22,040 nucleotides of DNA from CAYSRC01 sp964433495 (GCA_964433495.1 CAYSRC010000041.1:1-22040); one strand, 5' to 3'. Positions 14,016 through 21,851 are shown, counted from the stretch's first letter. The notes: generated from the sequence alone by a model not told the origin. Numbers and translations are program-made.

Positions 14016-15350
14016 TTATTCAAGGAAGCCCTTGTGATGACGCATGAGCATATAGCTCTCAAGCGTGTTGGATATCTCGAGGGCAACACCGACAAGAATC
14101 AGCACCGATGTGCCGCCGAGCGAAATCTGTATGCCGGTCACGTTGGTTATGATAATCGGAAGAATCGCGACGATGACGAGGAAGATGCCCCCGATAAACG
14201 TCACCTTTGAGAGAACCTTTTGGATAAAGTCGGAGGTGGGTTTGCCCGGGCGTATGCCGGGTATCGTGCCCGAGTTCTTGCGCAGGTCGTTGGCCATCTG
14301 CACCGGGTTGTACTGCACCGTGACATAGAAGTAGTTGAACCCTATGATAAACAGCGCGTACAGCACCGCGTAGCCCCAGCCGCTCGTGCTGAAAAACCCG
14401 AGTATATCGCCCCAGGCGCCCGTGATCCCGAAAAAGTCTTTGATCGTGCCGGGGACCGACAGGATGGCGGACGCGAAGATGACGGGCAGAACGCCCGACA
14501 TCGTGACCTTGATGGGGATGTTGGTGGACTGTCCGCCGTACATCTTGCGGCCCACAACCCGCTTCGCGTACTGCACGGGGATGCGGCGCTCGGCGGCCGA
14601 GGTCGCGACGATCAGCGCGAACATGCCCGCGAACATGATGAGGATCACCGGGATGACGGCAAAGTACCACGGTCTCGGGCCCGACAGCTGAAGAAGCGCG
14701 CCGTCAACCGCGTAGGTGACGCCGTTCGCAGCGACGCCGAAGTAGTAGATGATCTGCTCGACGGCGGTCGCAAGACCCGAGACGATGCCCGTGAAGATGA
14801 GCAGCGAGATACCGTTGCCTATGCCCTTTGCGTCGATCTGCTCGCCGAGCCAGATGAGCAGCACCGCGCCTGCGGCAAACGAGGCGACGATAACTATCGC
14901 CGAGAAAACTCCCGCAAACCCGTCGGTGTAGATGAGCGCCCTTTGGTTGCGCATGAGGATGTAGTACACAAAGGACAGCAGAACCGAGATGCCGATGCCC
15001 GTGTAGCGGGTGATCTTGTTGAGCTTGCGGCGTCCCTCCTCGCCCTCGCGCGCCATGCGCTCGAGCGCGGGGATGACGACCTGCAGCAGCTGGAGGATGA
15101 TCGAGGCGTTGATGTAGGGCGTGACACCCAGCGCAAACAGCGTTGCCCTCGAAAATCCGCCGCCCGTCAGCAGGTTGAAAAACCCGAAGATGGTGTTCTG
15201 GTTGCTCAGCGACTCCTGAATGGCGGTCGCGTCGATAAACGGGGCCGGTATCGCGGCGCCGAGACGGAAGATCACCAAAATAAATGCCGTGAAGAGTATC
15301 TTTTTGCGGAGGTCTTCGATTTTCCAAGCGTTTCTGAAGGTTTGGAACAT
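14016..15350 (-). CDS. secY: Preprotein translocase subunit SecY
   Basis: Channel protein of the Sec translocon, 444 residues with about ten membrane helices, starting around residues 17-37 (ILFTAFILVIFRLGAAIPAP). The region after helix 1 includes the plug segment (LLTGGGFSRATLFALGVTPYI). Later landmarks are QYAKRVVGRKMYGGQSTNIPIK in the cytoplasmic loop that contacts ribosome and SecA, and NPVQMANDLRKNSGTIPGIRPG. GAGGTGATG precedes the ATG. It lies directly after rplO with one base between stop and start codon. Confidence 0.98.
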   Translation of the reverse strand: MFQTFRNAWKIEDLRKKILFTAFILVIFRLGAAIPAPFIDATAIQESLSNQNTIFGFFNLLTGGGFSRATLFALGVTPYINASIILQLLQVVIPALERMAREGEEGRRKLNKITRYTGIGISVLLSFVYYILMRNQRALIYTDGFAGVFSAIVIVASFAAGAVLLIWLGEQIDAKGIGNGISLLIFTGIVSGLATAVEQIIYYFGVAANGVTYAVDGALLQLSGPRPWYFAVIPVILIMFAGMFALIVATSAAERRIPVQYAKRVVGRKMYGGQSTNIPIKVTMSGVLPVIFASAILSVPGTIKDFFGITGAWGDILGFFSTSGWGYAVLYALFIIGFNYFYVTVQYNPVQMANDLRKNSGTIPGIRPGKPTSDFIQKVLSKVTFIGGIFLVIVAILPIIITNVTGIQISLGGTSVLILVGVALEISNTLESYMLMRHHKGFLE

Positions 15351-15351
15351 C

Positions 15352-15789
15352 TTACATCACCTCGGCCTTTCCTCCGGCCTTTTCGATCTTCTCCTTTGCG
15401 GACGCGGTGAACGCCGCCGCCTTGACGGTCAGCTTTTTCGTTATCTCGCCGTTGCCGAGAACCTTGACGCCGTCGAGAACCTTGCTGACAAGGCCCGCGT
15501 TCACAAGCAGCTCGGTGTCGACAACCGCGCCGTCGTCGAACCTGTTGAGATCGCTGAGCTTAACCGTGGAGTATTTTGTTGCAAAGATGTTTTTAAAGCC
15601 GCGCTTCGGTATGCGGCGCACGAGCGGAAGCTGGCCGCCCTCAAAGTACGCGGGCTTGTGGCCGGAACGCGCGAGCTGGCCCTTGTGGCCCTTGCCCGCC
15701 GTCTTGCCGTTGCCGGAACCGGCGCCGCGGCCCTTGCGCTTTACATCGCTGCTCGCGCCCTTCGCGGGCTGCAGTTCATGGAGCTTCAT
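15352..15789 (-). CDS. rplO: 50S ribosomal protein L15
   Basis: Large-subunit assembly protein of 145 residues. It starts MKLHELQPAKGA, with the glycine-rich GRGAGSGNGKTAGKGHKGQLAR rRNA-binding tail, then FEGGQLPLVRRIPKRGF and a C-terminal globular domain ending KIEKAGGKAEV. ATG at 15789 is preferred over an in-frame GTG at 15798 because AAGGAGGTG lies eight bases before the ATG and overlaps the GTG. It precedes secY by one base. Confidence 0.97.
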   Translation of the reverse strand: MKLHELQPAKGASSDVKRKGRGAGSGNGKTAGKGHKGQLARSGHKPAYFEGGQLPLVRRIPKRGFKNIFATKYSTVKLSDLNRFDDGAVVDTELLVNAGLVSKVLDGVKVLGNGEITKKLTVKAAAFTASAKEKIEKAGGKAEVM

Positions 15790-15806
15790 GGGATGCACCT
15801 CCTTCG

Positions 15807-16274
15807 TTATTCTTCTGTTACCTCAACCATGTGAGATATTTTGGCAATCTTGCCGCGGGTGGCGGCGTTGTCGGGCTGCACCGAGACATCCCCTATCCTG
15901 CGAAGCCCCAGCGACCTTGCTGTGGCTATCTGAACATCAAGCCTGCCCGCAAAGCTCTTTTTGAGCCTTATCGTGACGCTCGTGACCTTCTTTTGGGCGG
16001 CTGCCTTTTTGGCGGGCGCCTTTTTCTCGGCCGCGGGCTTCTCCGGCTTGCTCTCCTCGGCGGGGGCTGCCGCCTTGTCGGCGGGCTTTTCCTCCGCCTT
16101 CTTCGCGGCGGGCTTTTTGGCCGCGGTCGTCTTCTTGGCCGCGGGCTTCTTGTCGCCCGCCTCGGCCGTCTTTTTGGCCGCGGGCTTTTTGGCTGCGGAG
16201 GCGGTCTTTTTCGCTGCCGGCTTGTTCTCCTCTGCCGCTTCGACGACGGCTTCGGTGTTGTTGGTTTCGGCCAT
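15807..16274 (-). CDS. rpmD: 50S ribosomal protein L30 with long Ala/Lys-rich N-terminal extension
   Basis: The last 60 residues (about 96-155) are a normal bacterial L30: TSVTIRLKKSFAGRLDV, ARSLGLRRIGDV, ATRGKIAKISHMVEV. They follow about 95 residues of low-complexity Ala, Lys, Pro and Glu with PAAKK at 19, 31, 44 and 55 and an APAKK at 86. Bacterial L30 is usually only about 60 residues. The extension is real rather than a start-codon error: AAGGAGGAG precedes the ATG at 16274, and no ATG, GTG or TTG lies just before the L30 domain. It resembles tails of histone-like and HU-like proteins in composition. Its role is unknown; it may bind rRNA or other nucleic acid. Confidence 0.93.
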   Translation of the reverse strand: MAETNNTEAVVEAAEENKPAAKKTASAAKKPAAKKTAEAGDKKPAAKKTTAAKKPAAKKAEEKPADKAAAPAEESKPEKPAAEKKAPAKKAAAQKKVTSVTIRLKKSFAGRLDVQIATARSLGLRRIGDVSVQPDNAATRGKIAKISHMVEVTEE

Positions 16275-16288
16275 GGTTTAACTCCTCC

Positions 16289-16789
16289 TTAACCTAAAAT
16301 TTCCTTGGGGTCCTTGCCGCGCATCGCGGCGACCTCTTCGACGTTGCGAAGGGATTTGAGGCCCTCGAGGGTGGCGGCGACGACGTTGTTGGGGTTGTTG
16401 GTGCGCAGCGACTTCGCACGGATGTCGCTTATGCCCGCAACCTCCATCATCGCGCGGACGGGGCCGCCCGCTATGATGCCGGTACCGGGTGCGGCGGGCT
16501 TGAGCAGAACCCTGCCCGCGCCGAACCTGCCGATGACCTCGTGGGGGATCGTCGTGCCCTTGACGGCTATCCTGTACATGTTCTTCTTCGCGTCCTCGAG
16601 CCCCTTGCGGATGGCCTCGGGGACCTCTCCCGCCTTTCCGAGACCCACGCCCACAAGACCGTGACCGTCGCCGACCACGACCAGGGCGGAGAACTTGAAG
16701 ATGCGGCCGCCCTTGACGGTTTTGGATACGCGGTTGATGGCTACGACCTTTTCCTGGAGATCGAGCGTTGAAGCGTCAATTCTTTCCAA
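16289..16789 (-). CDS. rpsE: 30S ribosomal protein S5
   Basis: Fidelity protein of the small subunit that helps unwind mRNA at the entry channel; 166 residues. The S5 domain runs from LQEKVVAINRVSKTVKGGR through FSALVVVGDG, and the second half shows GAGRVLLKPAAPGTGIIAGG and SLRTNNPNNVVAATLEGLK. The start is TTG (16789), seven bases from GGGGAGGAG (16805-16797), giving MERIDASTLD. The in-frame ATG at 16843 lies inside rplR and has no ribosome binding site of its own that I can see. The gene begins 16 bases after the rplR stop. Confidence 0.95.
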   Translation of the reverse strand: MERIDASTLDLQEKVVAINRVSKTVKGGRIFKFSALVVVGDGHGLVGVGLGKAGEVPEAIRKGLEDAKKNMYRIAVKGTTIPHEVIGRFGAGRVLLKPAAPGTGIIAGGPVRAMMEVAGISDIRAKSLRTNNPNNVVAATLEGLKSLRNVEEVAAMRGKDPKEILG

Positions 16790-16805
16790 AATCTTTCTCC
16801 TCCCC

Positions 16806-17165
16806 TTAGAACTTGAGGCCGCCCTCGCGGGCGCCTTCTGCAAGAGCTTTTACGCGGCCGTGATAGATGTATCCGCCGCGGTCGAACACCACGTTGGTGA
16901 TGCCGAGCTTCTCGGCCTTTTCGGCCACGAGCCTGCCGACCTTGTTCGCGGCCTCGGCATTGCCCGTCGCGCCCTCAAAGCCCTTGTCAAGCGTGGAGGC
17001 CGAGCAAAGCGTGACCCCCGCAACATCGTCGATGACCTGCGCGTAGATGTGTCTTGCGGAGCGGAATACGTTGAGGCGGGGGCACTCTTTGGTGCCGCTG
17101 ATCTTTCCGCGCACACGCTTATGTCTCTGCAGACGCTGCTTGTTGCTGTCGCGTTTGGAAACCAT
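16806..17165 (-). CDS. rplR: 50S ribosomal protein L18
   Basis: 5S rRNA-binding protein of 119 residues in the central protuberance. It shows a basic N-terminus (NKQRLQRHKRVRGKISGT), PRLNVFRSARHIYAQVIDD, LCSASTLDKGF and the C-terminal FDRGGYIYHGRVKALAEGAREGGLKF typical of L18. It lies between rplF and rpsE in the spc order. Confidence 0.98.
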   Translation of the reverse strand: MVSKRDSNKQRLQRHKRVRGKISGTKECPRLNVFRSARHIYAQVIDDVAGVTLCSASTLDKGFEGATGNAEAANKVGRLVAEKAEKLGITNVVFDRGGYIYHGRVKALAEGAREGGLKF

Positions 17166-17186
17166 AATTCTTCTCTGCTCCTTTCG

Positions 17187-17732
17187 TTATTTCGCGCCCT
17201 TGCCGGCCTTGCCCTCTTTGTGGGCGACGAACTCGCCGGCATATCGGATGCCCTTGCCCTTATAGGGCTCGGGGGGCCTTTTCTCGCGGATGTTGGCCGC
17301 AAACTGTCCGACCTTCTGCTTGTCGGCGCCCGTCACGACGATCTTGTTGGGCGCGGGGACCTCGACGGTGATGTCCTCGGTGTCGCTCATGACGACCTGG
17401 TGCGAATAGCCGAGGTTCATCACAAGATCCTTGCCCTGCTTTTGCGCGCGGTAACCGACGCCCTGGATCTCGAGCTCCTTTTTGAAGCCCTCGGTCACAC
17501 CGATCACCATGTTGTTGACAAGGGTTCGCGTCAGACCGTGAAGCGAACGGTATTCCTTGTCATCCGAGGGACGCGAAACGATAAGCTCGCCGTTTTCGTT
17601 CTTGACGCTGAGCTTGGGGCTGAAGCTGTGTGTCAGTGTCCCCTTCGGCCCCTTGACCGTCACGGTATTCCCCTCGATCTTTACGTCGACACCTGCGGGA
17701 ATAACTATCGGTTTTCTACCAATTCTCGACAT
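17187..17732 (-). CDS. rplF: 50S ribosomal protein L6
   Basis: Large-subunit protein of 181 residues near the sarcin-ricin loop and factor-binding site. Two repeated L6 folds are visible: the first from MSRIGRKPIVIPAGVDVKIE with VTVKGPKGTL, the second ending in IREKRPPEPYKGKGIRYAGE, the conserved C-terminal rRNA-binding motif. It starts 12 bases after the rpsH stop. Confidence 0.98.
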   Translation of the reverse strand: MSRIGRKPIVIPAGVDVKIEGNTVTVKGPKGTLTHSFSPKLSVKNENGELIVSRPSDDKEYRSLHGLTRTLVNNMVIGVTEGFKKELEIQGVGYRAQKQGKDLVMNLGYSHQVVMSDTEDITVEVPAPNKIVVTGADKQKVGQFAANIREKRPPEPYKGKGIRYAGEFVAHKEGKAGKGAK

Positions 17733-17744
17733 TGTGTTTACCCC

Positions 17745-18143
17745 CTACCAAACGAACGCGAGCACTTCGCCGCCCACATTCTCCTTGCGGGCCTGCTTGT
17801 CGGTCATGACGCCCTTCGGCGTCGAGACGATGGCGATGCCCAGCCCTTTTAAAACCTTGGGCATATCCTCGCAGCCGGTGTAGATGCGAAGCCCCGGCTT
17901 GCTCACGCGGCGCAGGCCGGTGATCGCCGGTCTCTTGTCCTCGCCGTATTTAAGGGTGAGCGTGATCATACCCTGCTTGTTGTCCTCGGTAACCTGCATG
18001 CTCTTGACATAGCCCTCGTCAACGAGAATCTTGGCTATTGCCTTTTTCATGTTGGAAGCGGGGATGTCTACAGTATTGTGCTTTGCGCTGCTCGCGTTGC
18101 GAATGCGCGTCAGTAAATCCGCTATCGGGTCTGTGATATGCAT
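17745..18143 (-). CDS. rpsH: 30S ribosomal protein S8
   Basis: Primary 16S rRNA-binding protein of 132 residues, and in E. coli the translational repressor of the spc operon. Landmarks are MHITDPIADLLTRIRNASSA, the LRRVSKPGLRIYTGCEDMPKV segment and the C-terminal GIAIVSTPKGVMTDKQAR with VGGEVLAFVW. AAGGAGGAG precedes the ATG. An S8-like target in the rplX-rplE region was not recognised. Confidence 0.97.
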   Translation of the reverse strand: MHITDPIADLLTRIRNASSAKHNTVDIPASNMKKAIAKILVDEGYVKSMQVTEDNKQGMITLTLKYGEDKRPAITGLRRVSKPGLRIYTGCEDMPKVLKGLGIAIVSTPKGVMTDKQARKENVGGEVLAFVW

Positions 18144-18162
18144 ACCGTTTTTCTCCTCCTTC

Positions 18163-18348
18163 TTACCAACTTGCTTTTCTCACGCCGGGGATCTGGCCCT
18201 TGTAGGCGAGCTCCCTGAAGCAGATGCGGCAGATGCCGTATTTGCGCAGGTACGCGTGCGGACGGCCGCAGATCTTGCACCTGTTGTATTGGCGTGTTGA
18301 AAACTTGGGCGTGGCCTGCTGCTTGTTTATCATGGATTTTTTAGCCAT
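18163..18348 (-). CDS. rpsZ: 30S ribosomal protein S14 type Z
   Basis: Short zinc-containing S14 of 61 residues. C24, C27, C40 and C43 bind zinc (CKICGRP and CRICFRE), and the C-terminus is AYKGQIPGVRKASW. ATG at 18348 lies six bases after AGAGGA; an upstream in-frame ATG at 18438 lies inside rplE and is rejected. The zinc form at the spc-operon position is characteristic of Firmicutes; a zinc-free paralogue, if any, is outside this window. Confidence 0.97.
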   Translation of the reverse strand: MAKKSMINKQQATPKFSTRQYNRCKICGRPHAYLRKYGICRICFRELAYKGQIPGVRKASW

Positions 18349-18364
18349 AATCCTCTTCCTCCCC

Positions 18365-18904
18365 TCAGCCTGCGAACGGGGCGCCCATGGCGCTGAGCAG
18401 CGCCTTGGCCTCTTCGTCGTTTTGGGCGGTCGTGACAAAGGCGATGTCCATGCCGCGCACCGCGTCTATCTTGTCGTACTCGATCTCGGGGAAGATAAGC
18501 TGCTCTTTAAGGCCGAGGGCGTAGTTGCCCCTGCCGTCAAAGCTGTCCCCGTTTATCCCGCGGAAGTCGCGGACGCGGGGCAGCGCGACGTTGAACAGCC
18601 TGTCGACAAACTCATACATGCGCTCGCCGCGCAGCGTGACCTTTGCGCCTATGGGCATGCCCTCGCGCAGCTTGAAGTTTGCGACCGACTTTTTGGCGTT
18701 GCAAACGACCGCCTTCTGTCCCGTTATCTTGGCGAGATCGCCGAGGATGGCCTCCATTATCTTGGGGTTGTCCCTCGCCTCGCCGCAGCCGACGTTGACG
18801 ACGACCTTGTCGAGCTTGGGTATCTGCATGACGCTCTTATAGGAAAACTTTTTCATAAGAGCGGGAGCAATTTCGCTGACATATTTGTCCTTGAGACGTG
18901 ACAT
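18365..18904 (-). CDS. rplE: 50S ribosomal protein L5
   Basis: 5S rRNA-binding protein of 179 residues that also contacts the P-site tRNA. It shows MSRLKDKYVSEIAPALMKKF, the IPKLDKVVVNVGCGEARDN strand, KKSVANFKLREGMPIGAKVTLR and the FVDRLFNVALPRVRDFRGI segment. The end MDIAFVTTAQNDEEAKALLSAM matches the family. It lies between rplX (14 bases) and rpsZ (16 bases). Confidence 0.98.
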   Translation of the reverse strand: MSRLKDKYVSEIAPALMKKFSYKSVMQIPKLDKVVVNVGCGEARDNPKIMEAILGDLAKITGQKAVVCNAKKSVANFKLREGMPIGAKVTLRGERMYEFVDRLFNVALPRVRDFRGINGDSFDGRGNYALGLKEQLIFPEIEYDKIDAVRGMDIAFVTTAQNDEEAKALLSAMGAPFAG

Positions 18905-18918
18905 TCTCCTACTCCTTC

Positions 18919-19236
18919 CTACAGCTGTGCGCCGCAGCGCTTGCAGACGCGGATTTTTTTGCCGTCCTTGTCGAGCGCGTGGCCGACCCTTGTGGGCTTG
19001 TCACACTTGGGGCAGACGGGCATGACCTTGCTCGCGTAGAGCGGCGCCTCGGCCTTTACAAGACCGCCGGCCTCGCCCTGCCTGCGGGGCTTGACATGCT
19101 TTGTCACGAGGTTCTGTCCCTCGACGATGACCTTGCGCTCGTCGGGCGCGACCTCGAGCACCTTGCCCCTGTTGCCGCGGTCGCGGCCGGAGATGATCAT
19201 GACCGTGTCGCCGGTCTTTACATGAAGCTTATTCAT
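18919..19236 (-). CDS. rplX: 50S ribosomal protein L24 with C-terminal zinc ribbon
   Basis: Assembly-initiating large-subunit protein of 105 residues. The N-terminal KOW domain is VKTGDTVMIISGRDRGNRGK, followed by VEGQNLVTKHVKPRRQGEAG. The C-terminus carries C75, C78, C98 and C101 (CPKC and CKRC), a zinc ribbon seen in many clostridial L24 proteins but absent from the B. subtilis protein as I recall it. It lies between rplN and rplE. Confidence 0.97.
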   Translation of the reverse strand: MNKLHVKTGDTVMIISGRDRGNRGKVLEVAPDERKVIVEGQNLVTKHVKPRRQGEAGGLVKAEAPLYASKVMPVCPKCDKPTRVGHALDKDGKKIRVCKRCGAQL

Positions 19237-19251
19237 ATGCTCCGACCTCCT

Positions 19252-19620
19252 TTAAAGGACCTCGGGGGCAAGCGAGAGTATCTTCGTGTAATCCTTCTCG
19301 CGAAGCTCCCTTGCCACCGGCCCGAAAATACGCGTACCGCTGGGGTTCTTGTCTTCCTTGATGATGACGGCCGCATTCTCGTCAAAGCGGATATAGCTGC
19401 CGTCGTCCCTGCGAAGACCCTTCTTGCTGCGGACGACGACCGCTTTGACGACGTCGCCCTTCTTGACCGAGCCGCCCGGAGCGGCCTTCTTAACCGACGC
19501 CACGATGACGTCGCCTATATTAGCGTACCTCTTGCGGGAGCCTCCCAGCACGCGAATGCACATAAGCTCTTTCGCACCGGTGTTATCGGCAACCTTGAGG
19601 TAGGTTTGCATCTGTACCAC
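19252..19620 (-). CDS. rplN: 50S ribosomal protein L14
   Basis: Highly conserved rRNA-binding protein of 122 residues at an intersubunit bridge. The sequence begins MVQMQTYLKVADNTGAKELM and includes VLGGSRKRYANIGDVIVASVK, VVVRSKKGLRR and the FGPVARELREKDYTKILSLAPEVL end. The start is GTG at 19620, six bases from AAAGGAGGAG (19636-19627); the in-frame ATG three codons later lies 15 bases away, too far. It starts 19 bases after rpsQ. Confidence 0.97.
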   Translation of the reverse strand: MVQMQTYLKVADNTGAKELMCIRVLGGSRKRYANIGDVIVASVKKAAPGGSVKKGDVVKAVVVRSKKGLRRDDGSYIRFDENAAVIIKEDKNPSGTRIFGPVARELREKDYTKILSLAPEVL

Positions 19621-19639
19621 AGATAGCTCCTCCTTTCGG

Positions 19640-19897
19640 CTATTTCGCCTTCTCCAGAATTTCGACGAGACGCCATCTCTTGTCCTTGGACAGGGGGCGG
19701 GTCTCCATTATCTTGACACGATCGCCGATGCCGCATTCGTTGTTCTCGTCGTGCGCCTTAAACTTGACGGTGCGCTTGATAATCTTTTTGTAGAGAGGGT
19801 GCCTTACGCTGTCCTCAATAGCAACAACAACGGTCTTGTCCATCTTATCGCTGACAACAAGACCTACGCGGGTCTTTCTAAGGTTGCGTTCGCTCAT
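19640..19897 (-). CDS. rpsQ: 30S ribosomal protein S17
   Basis: Small OB-fold 16S rRNA-binding protein of 85 residues. It shows NLRKTRVGLVVSDKMDKTVVV, HPLYKKIIKRTVKFKAHDE, GIGDRVKIMETRPLSKDKRWRL in the usual order. AGGAGAACGGATA precedes the ATG at about eight bases. It lies 21 bases after rpmC. Confidence 0.98.
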   Translation of the reverse strand: MSERNLRKTRVGLVVSDKMDKTVVVAIEDSVRHPLYKKIIKRTVKFKAHDENNECGIGDRVKIMETRPLSKDKRWRLVEILEKAK

Positions 19898-19918
19898 TAT
19901 CCGTTCTCCTCCCTCAGA

Positions 19919-20119
19919 TTATTCAACGAAGTCGAGCTCGCGGGCGCGGATGATCGTCTTGACGCGCGCGATGTCTCGTTTGACTTCGACAAGCTTGTTG
20001 GGGTTGTCAAGCTGGTTGATGGCGTGCTGGAAGCGAAGGTTGAAAAGCTCGGCCTTGAGGTCCGCGAGCTTTGCCTCAAGCTCTTTGTCATTCATCTTAC
20101 GAAGCTCTGTCGCTTTCAT
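19919..20119 (-). CDS. rpmC: 50S ribosomal protein L29
   Basis: Two-helix protein of 66 residues at the peptide exit, next to the trigger-factor and SRP docking site. The family pattern is clear: MKATELRKMNDKELEAKLAD, LKAELFNLRFQHA, QLDNPNKLVEVKRDIARVKT. Its ATG overlaps the rplP stop by four bases (ATGA), so its translation is probably coupled to rplP. Confidence 0.97.
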   Translation of the reverse strand: MKATELRKMNDKELEAKLADLKAELFNLRFQHAINQLDNPNKLVEVKRDIARVKTIIRARELDFVE

Positions 20120-20544
20120 TCCTGCTCACCACCCACTTCTTCTTTTTTCACAAACTTGCACTTGATGGGCAGTTTGTGTGCCGCGAGGCGGATGGCCTCG
20201 CGCGCGACGTCCTCGGTGACGCCGCCTATCTCGAACATCACGCGGCCGGGCTTGACCACGGCCACCCAATACTCGGGGCTTCCTTTACCGGAGCCCATGC
20301 GTGTCTCGGCGGGCTTTTCGGTAACGGGCTTGTCGGGGAAGATCTTTATCCAGACGTTCCCTCCGCGCTTGATATAACGGGTCATCGCGACACGGGCGGC
20401 CTCGATCTGGTTGGACTTTATCCAGCCGGGCTCGGTCGCGACAAGGCCGTAATCACCGTAGTTGACGGCGGTGCCGCGGGTCGCCTTGCCCTTCATGCGG
20501 CCGCGCTGGACACGGCGGTATTTCACTCTCTTGGGCAGCAGCAT
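20116..20544 (-). CDS. rplP: 50S ribosomal protein L16
   Basis: Protein of the A-site tRNA region of the large subunit, 142 residues. It shows MLLPKRVKYRRVQRGRMKGK, GDYGLVATEPGWIKSNQIEA, ARVAMTRYIKRGG and the loop RMGSGKGSPEYWVAVVKPG. Its ATG shares one base with the rpsC stop (TAATG), and its stop overlaps the rpmC start, giving a tightly coupled rpsC-rplP-rpmC block. Confidence 0.98.
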   Translation of the reverse strand: MLLPKRVKYRRVQRGRMKGKATRGTAVNYGDYGLVATEPGWIKSNQIEAARVAMTRYIKRGGNVWIKIFPDKPVTEKPAETRMGSGKGSPEYWVAVVKPGRVMFEIGGVTEDVAREAIRLAAHKLPIKCKFVKKEEVGGEQE

Positions 20545-21209
20545 TACCTTTTGCCTCCTTCCTTAGAGGTCTTCTTGACGGCGCTCAAAACCTCGCCTTT
20601 GTATATCCATGTCTTCACGCCGATGATGCCGTAGGTGGTCTTCGCCTCGGCAAAGCCGTAGTCGATGTCGGCGCGCAGGGTCTGCAGAGGGATGGTGCCC
20701 TCGTGATAGCTCTCGCTGCGGGCGATGTCCGCGCCGTTGAGGCGGCCGCCGATGGTGACCTTGATTCCCTTGGCGCCGAGGCGCATCGCGCGCTGGATGC
20801 TCTGCTTCATCGCGCGGCGGAAGGATGCGCGGCGCTCGAGCTGTCCCGCGATGTTCTCGGCGACGAGCTGTGCGTCGATGTCCTGGTTCTTGATGGATTC
20901 GATGCCGACCTTGACGCTCTTGCCCGTCATTTTGCTCAGCTTATCCTGAAGCTTGCCGATCTCCTCGCCGCCGCGGCCGATGATCATGCCGGGCTTCGCG
21001 CAGTGGATGGTCACGCGGACGTTCTCGTTGTTGCGGTCGATGCATATCCTGGATACGCCGGACTCGTAAAGGTTCTTCTTTATATACTCGCGCAGCTTGT
21101 AGTCCTCAAGGATGAGATCCCCCATCTCGCTCTTTTTGGCGTACCAGTTGGAGTCCCACTTTTTGATGACGCCGACGCGCAGTCCGTGCGGATTAACTTT
21201 TTGTCCCAT
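20544..21209 (-). CDS. rpsC: 30S ribosomal protein S3
   Basis: Head protein of 221 residues lining the mRNA entry tunnel. MGQKVNPHGLRVGVIKKWDS is the family start; the KH domain has the GMIIGRGGEEIGKLQ loop (about 74-88), and the C-terminal domain shows RRASFRRAMKQSIQRAM and GRLNGADIARSESYHEGTIP. ATG at 21209 is chosen because AGGGGAGG lies upstream; the frame stays open to 21344 but that part lies inside rplV in another frame. Confidence 0.98.
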   Translation of the reverse strand: MGQKVNPHGLRVGVIKKWDSNWYAKKSEMGDLILEDYKLREYIKKNLYESGVSRICIDRNNENVRVTIHCAKPGMIIGRGGEEIGKLQDKLSKMTGKSVKVGIESIKNQDIDAQLVAENIAGQLERRASFRRAMKQSIQRAMRLGAKGIKVTIGGRLNGADIARSESYHEGTIPLQTLRADIDYGFAEAKTTYGIIGVKTWIYKGEVLSAVKKTSKEGGKR

Positions 21210-21223
21210 TCCTAAACCTCCCC

Positions 21224-21562
21224 TTAAGCTTCGCGCTCTTTGAGAACGACCGTTATGTGCGAGGTTCTCTTGAGCACGCGGTATGCTCTGCCCTGAGCCC
21301 TGGGACGGATCCTCTTGAGCGTGGGGCCGGGCGTTGCAAAACACTCTGCCACATAAAGGGAGCCCTTGTCCATGCCGAAGTTGTTTTCGGCGTTGGCAGC
21401 TGCCGAGTTGACGAGCTTCAAGAGGGGCTCACACGCAGCCTTCGGTGTGTACTTCAATATCGCCTGCGCCTTTTCGAGGCTTTCGCCGCGGATAAGGTCC
21501 AGCACAATCTGCACCTTCCTCGGGGAAATGCGGCAATATCTTAAAAATGCCTTCGCTTCCAT
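21224..21562 (-). CDS. rplV: 50S ribosomal protein L22
   Basis: Large-subunit protein of 112 residues whose beta-hairpin lines the exit tunnel. It shows AKAFLRYCRISPRKVQIVLD-like N-terminal sequence (here MEAKAFLRYC...), LKYTPKAACEPLLKLVNSA, AENNFGM and the tunnel hairpin GPTLKRIRPRAQGRAYRVLK. It lies 16 bases after rpsS and 14 bases before rpsC. Confidence 0.98.
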   Translation of the reverse strand: MEAKAFLRYCRISPRKVQIVLDLIRGESLEKAQAILKYTPKAACEPLLKLVNSAAANAENNFGMDKGSLYVAECFATPGPTLKRIRPRAQGRAYRVLKRTSHITVVLKEREA

Positions 21563-21578
21563 TGTCTATTCTCCCCTT

Positions 21579-21851
21579 CTACTTGGTTGTCTTCGCGCCG
21601 GCGTGGCCGCGGAAAAGACGCGTGGGTGCAAACTCGCCGAGCTTGTGCCCGACCATGTCCTCGGTCACGTACACGGGCACGTGCTTGCGCCCGTCGTGGA
21701 CGGCAAAGGTGTGGCCGACAAAGTCCGGGAAAATCGTCGACGAGCGGCTCCACGTCTTGAGGACGCGCTTTTCGCCGACTTCGTTCATCGCCTTGACCCT
21801 TTTGAGCAGGGCGGGCTGTACAAACGGCCCCTTCTTAACGCTTCTACCCAT
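21579..21851 (-). CDS. rpsS: 30S ribosomal protein S19
   Basis: Head protein of 90 residues that contacts S13 and the A-site region. The family signature runs MGRSVKKGPFVQPALLKRV, KTWSRSSTIFPDFVGHTFAV, then HDGRKHVPVYVTEDMVGHKL and GEFAPTRLFRGHA. AAGGAGG precedes the ATG at nine bases. It lies 17 bases after rplB. Confidence 0.98.
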   Translation of the reverse strand: MGRSVKKGPFVQPALLKRVKAMNEVGEKRVLKTWSRSSTIFPDFVGHTFAVHDGRKHVPVYVTEDMVGHKLGEFAPTRLFRGHAGAKTTK

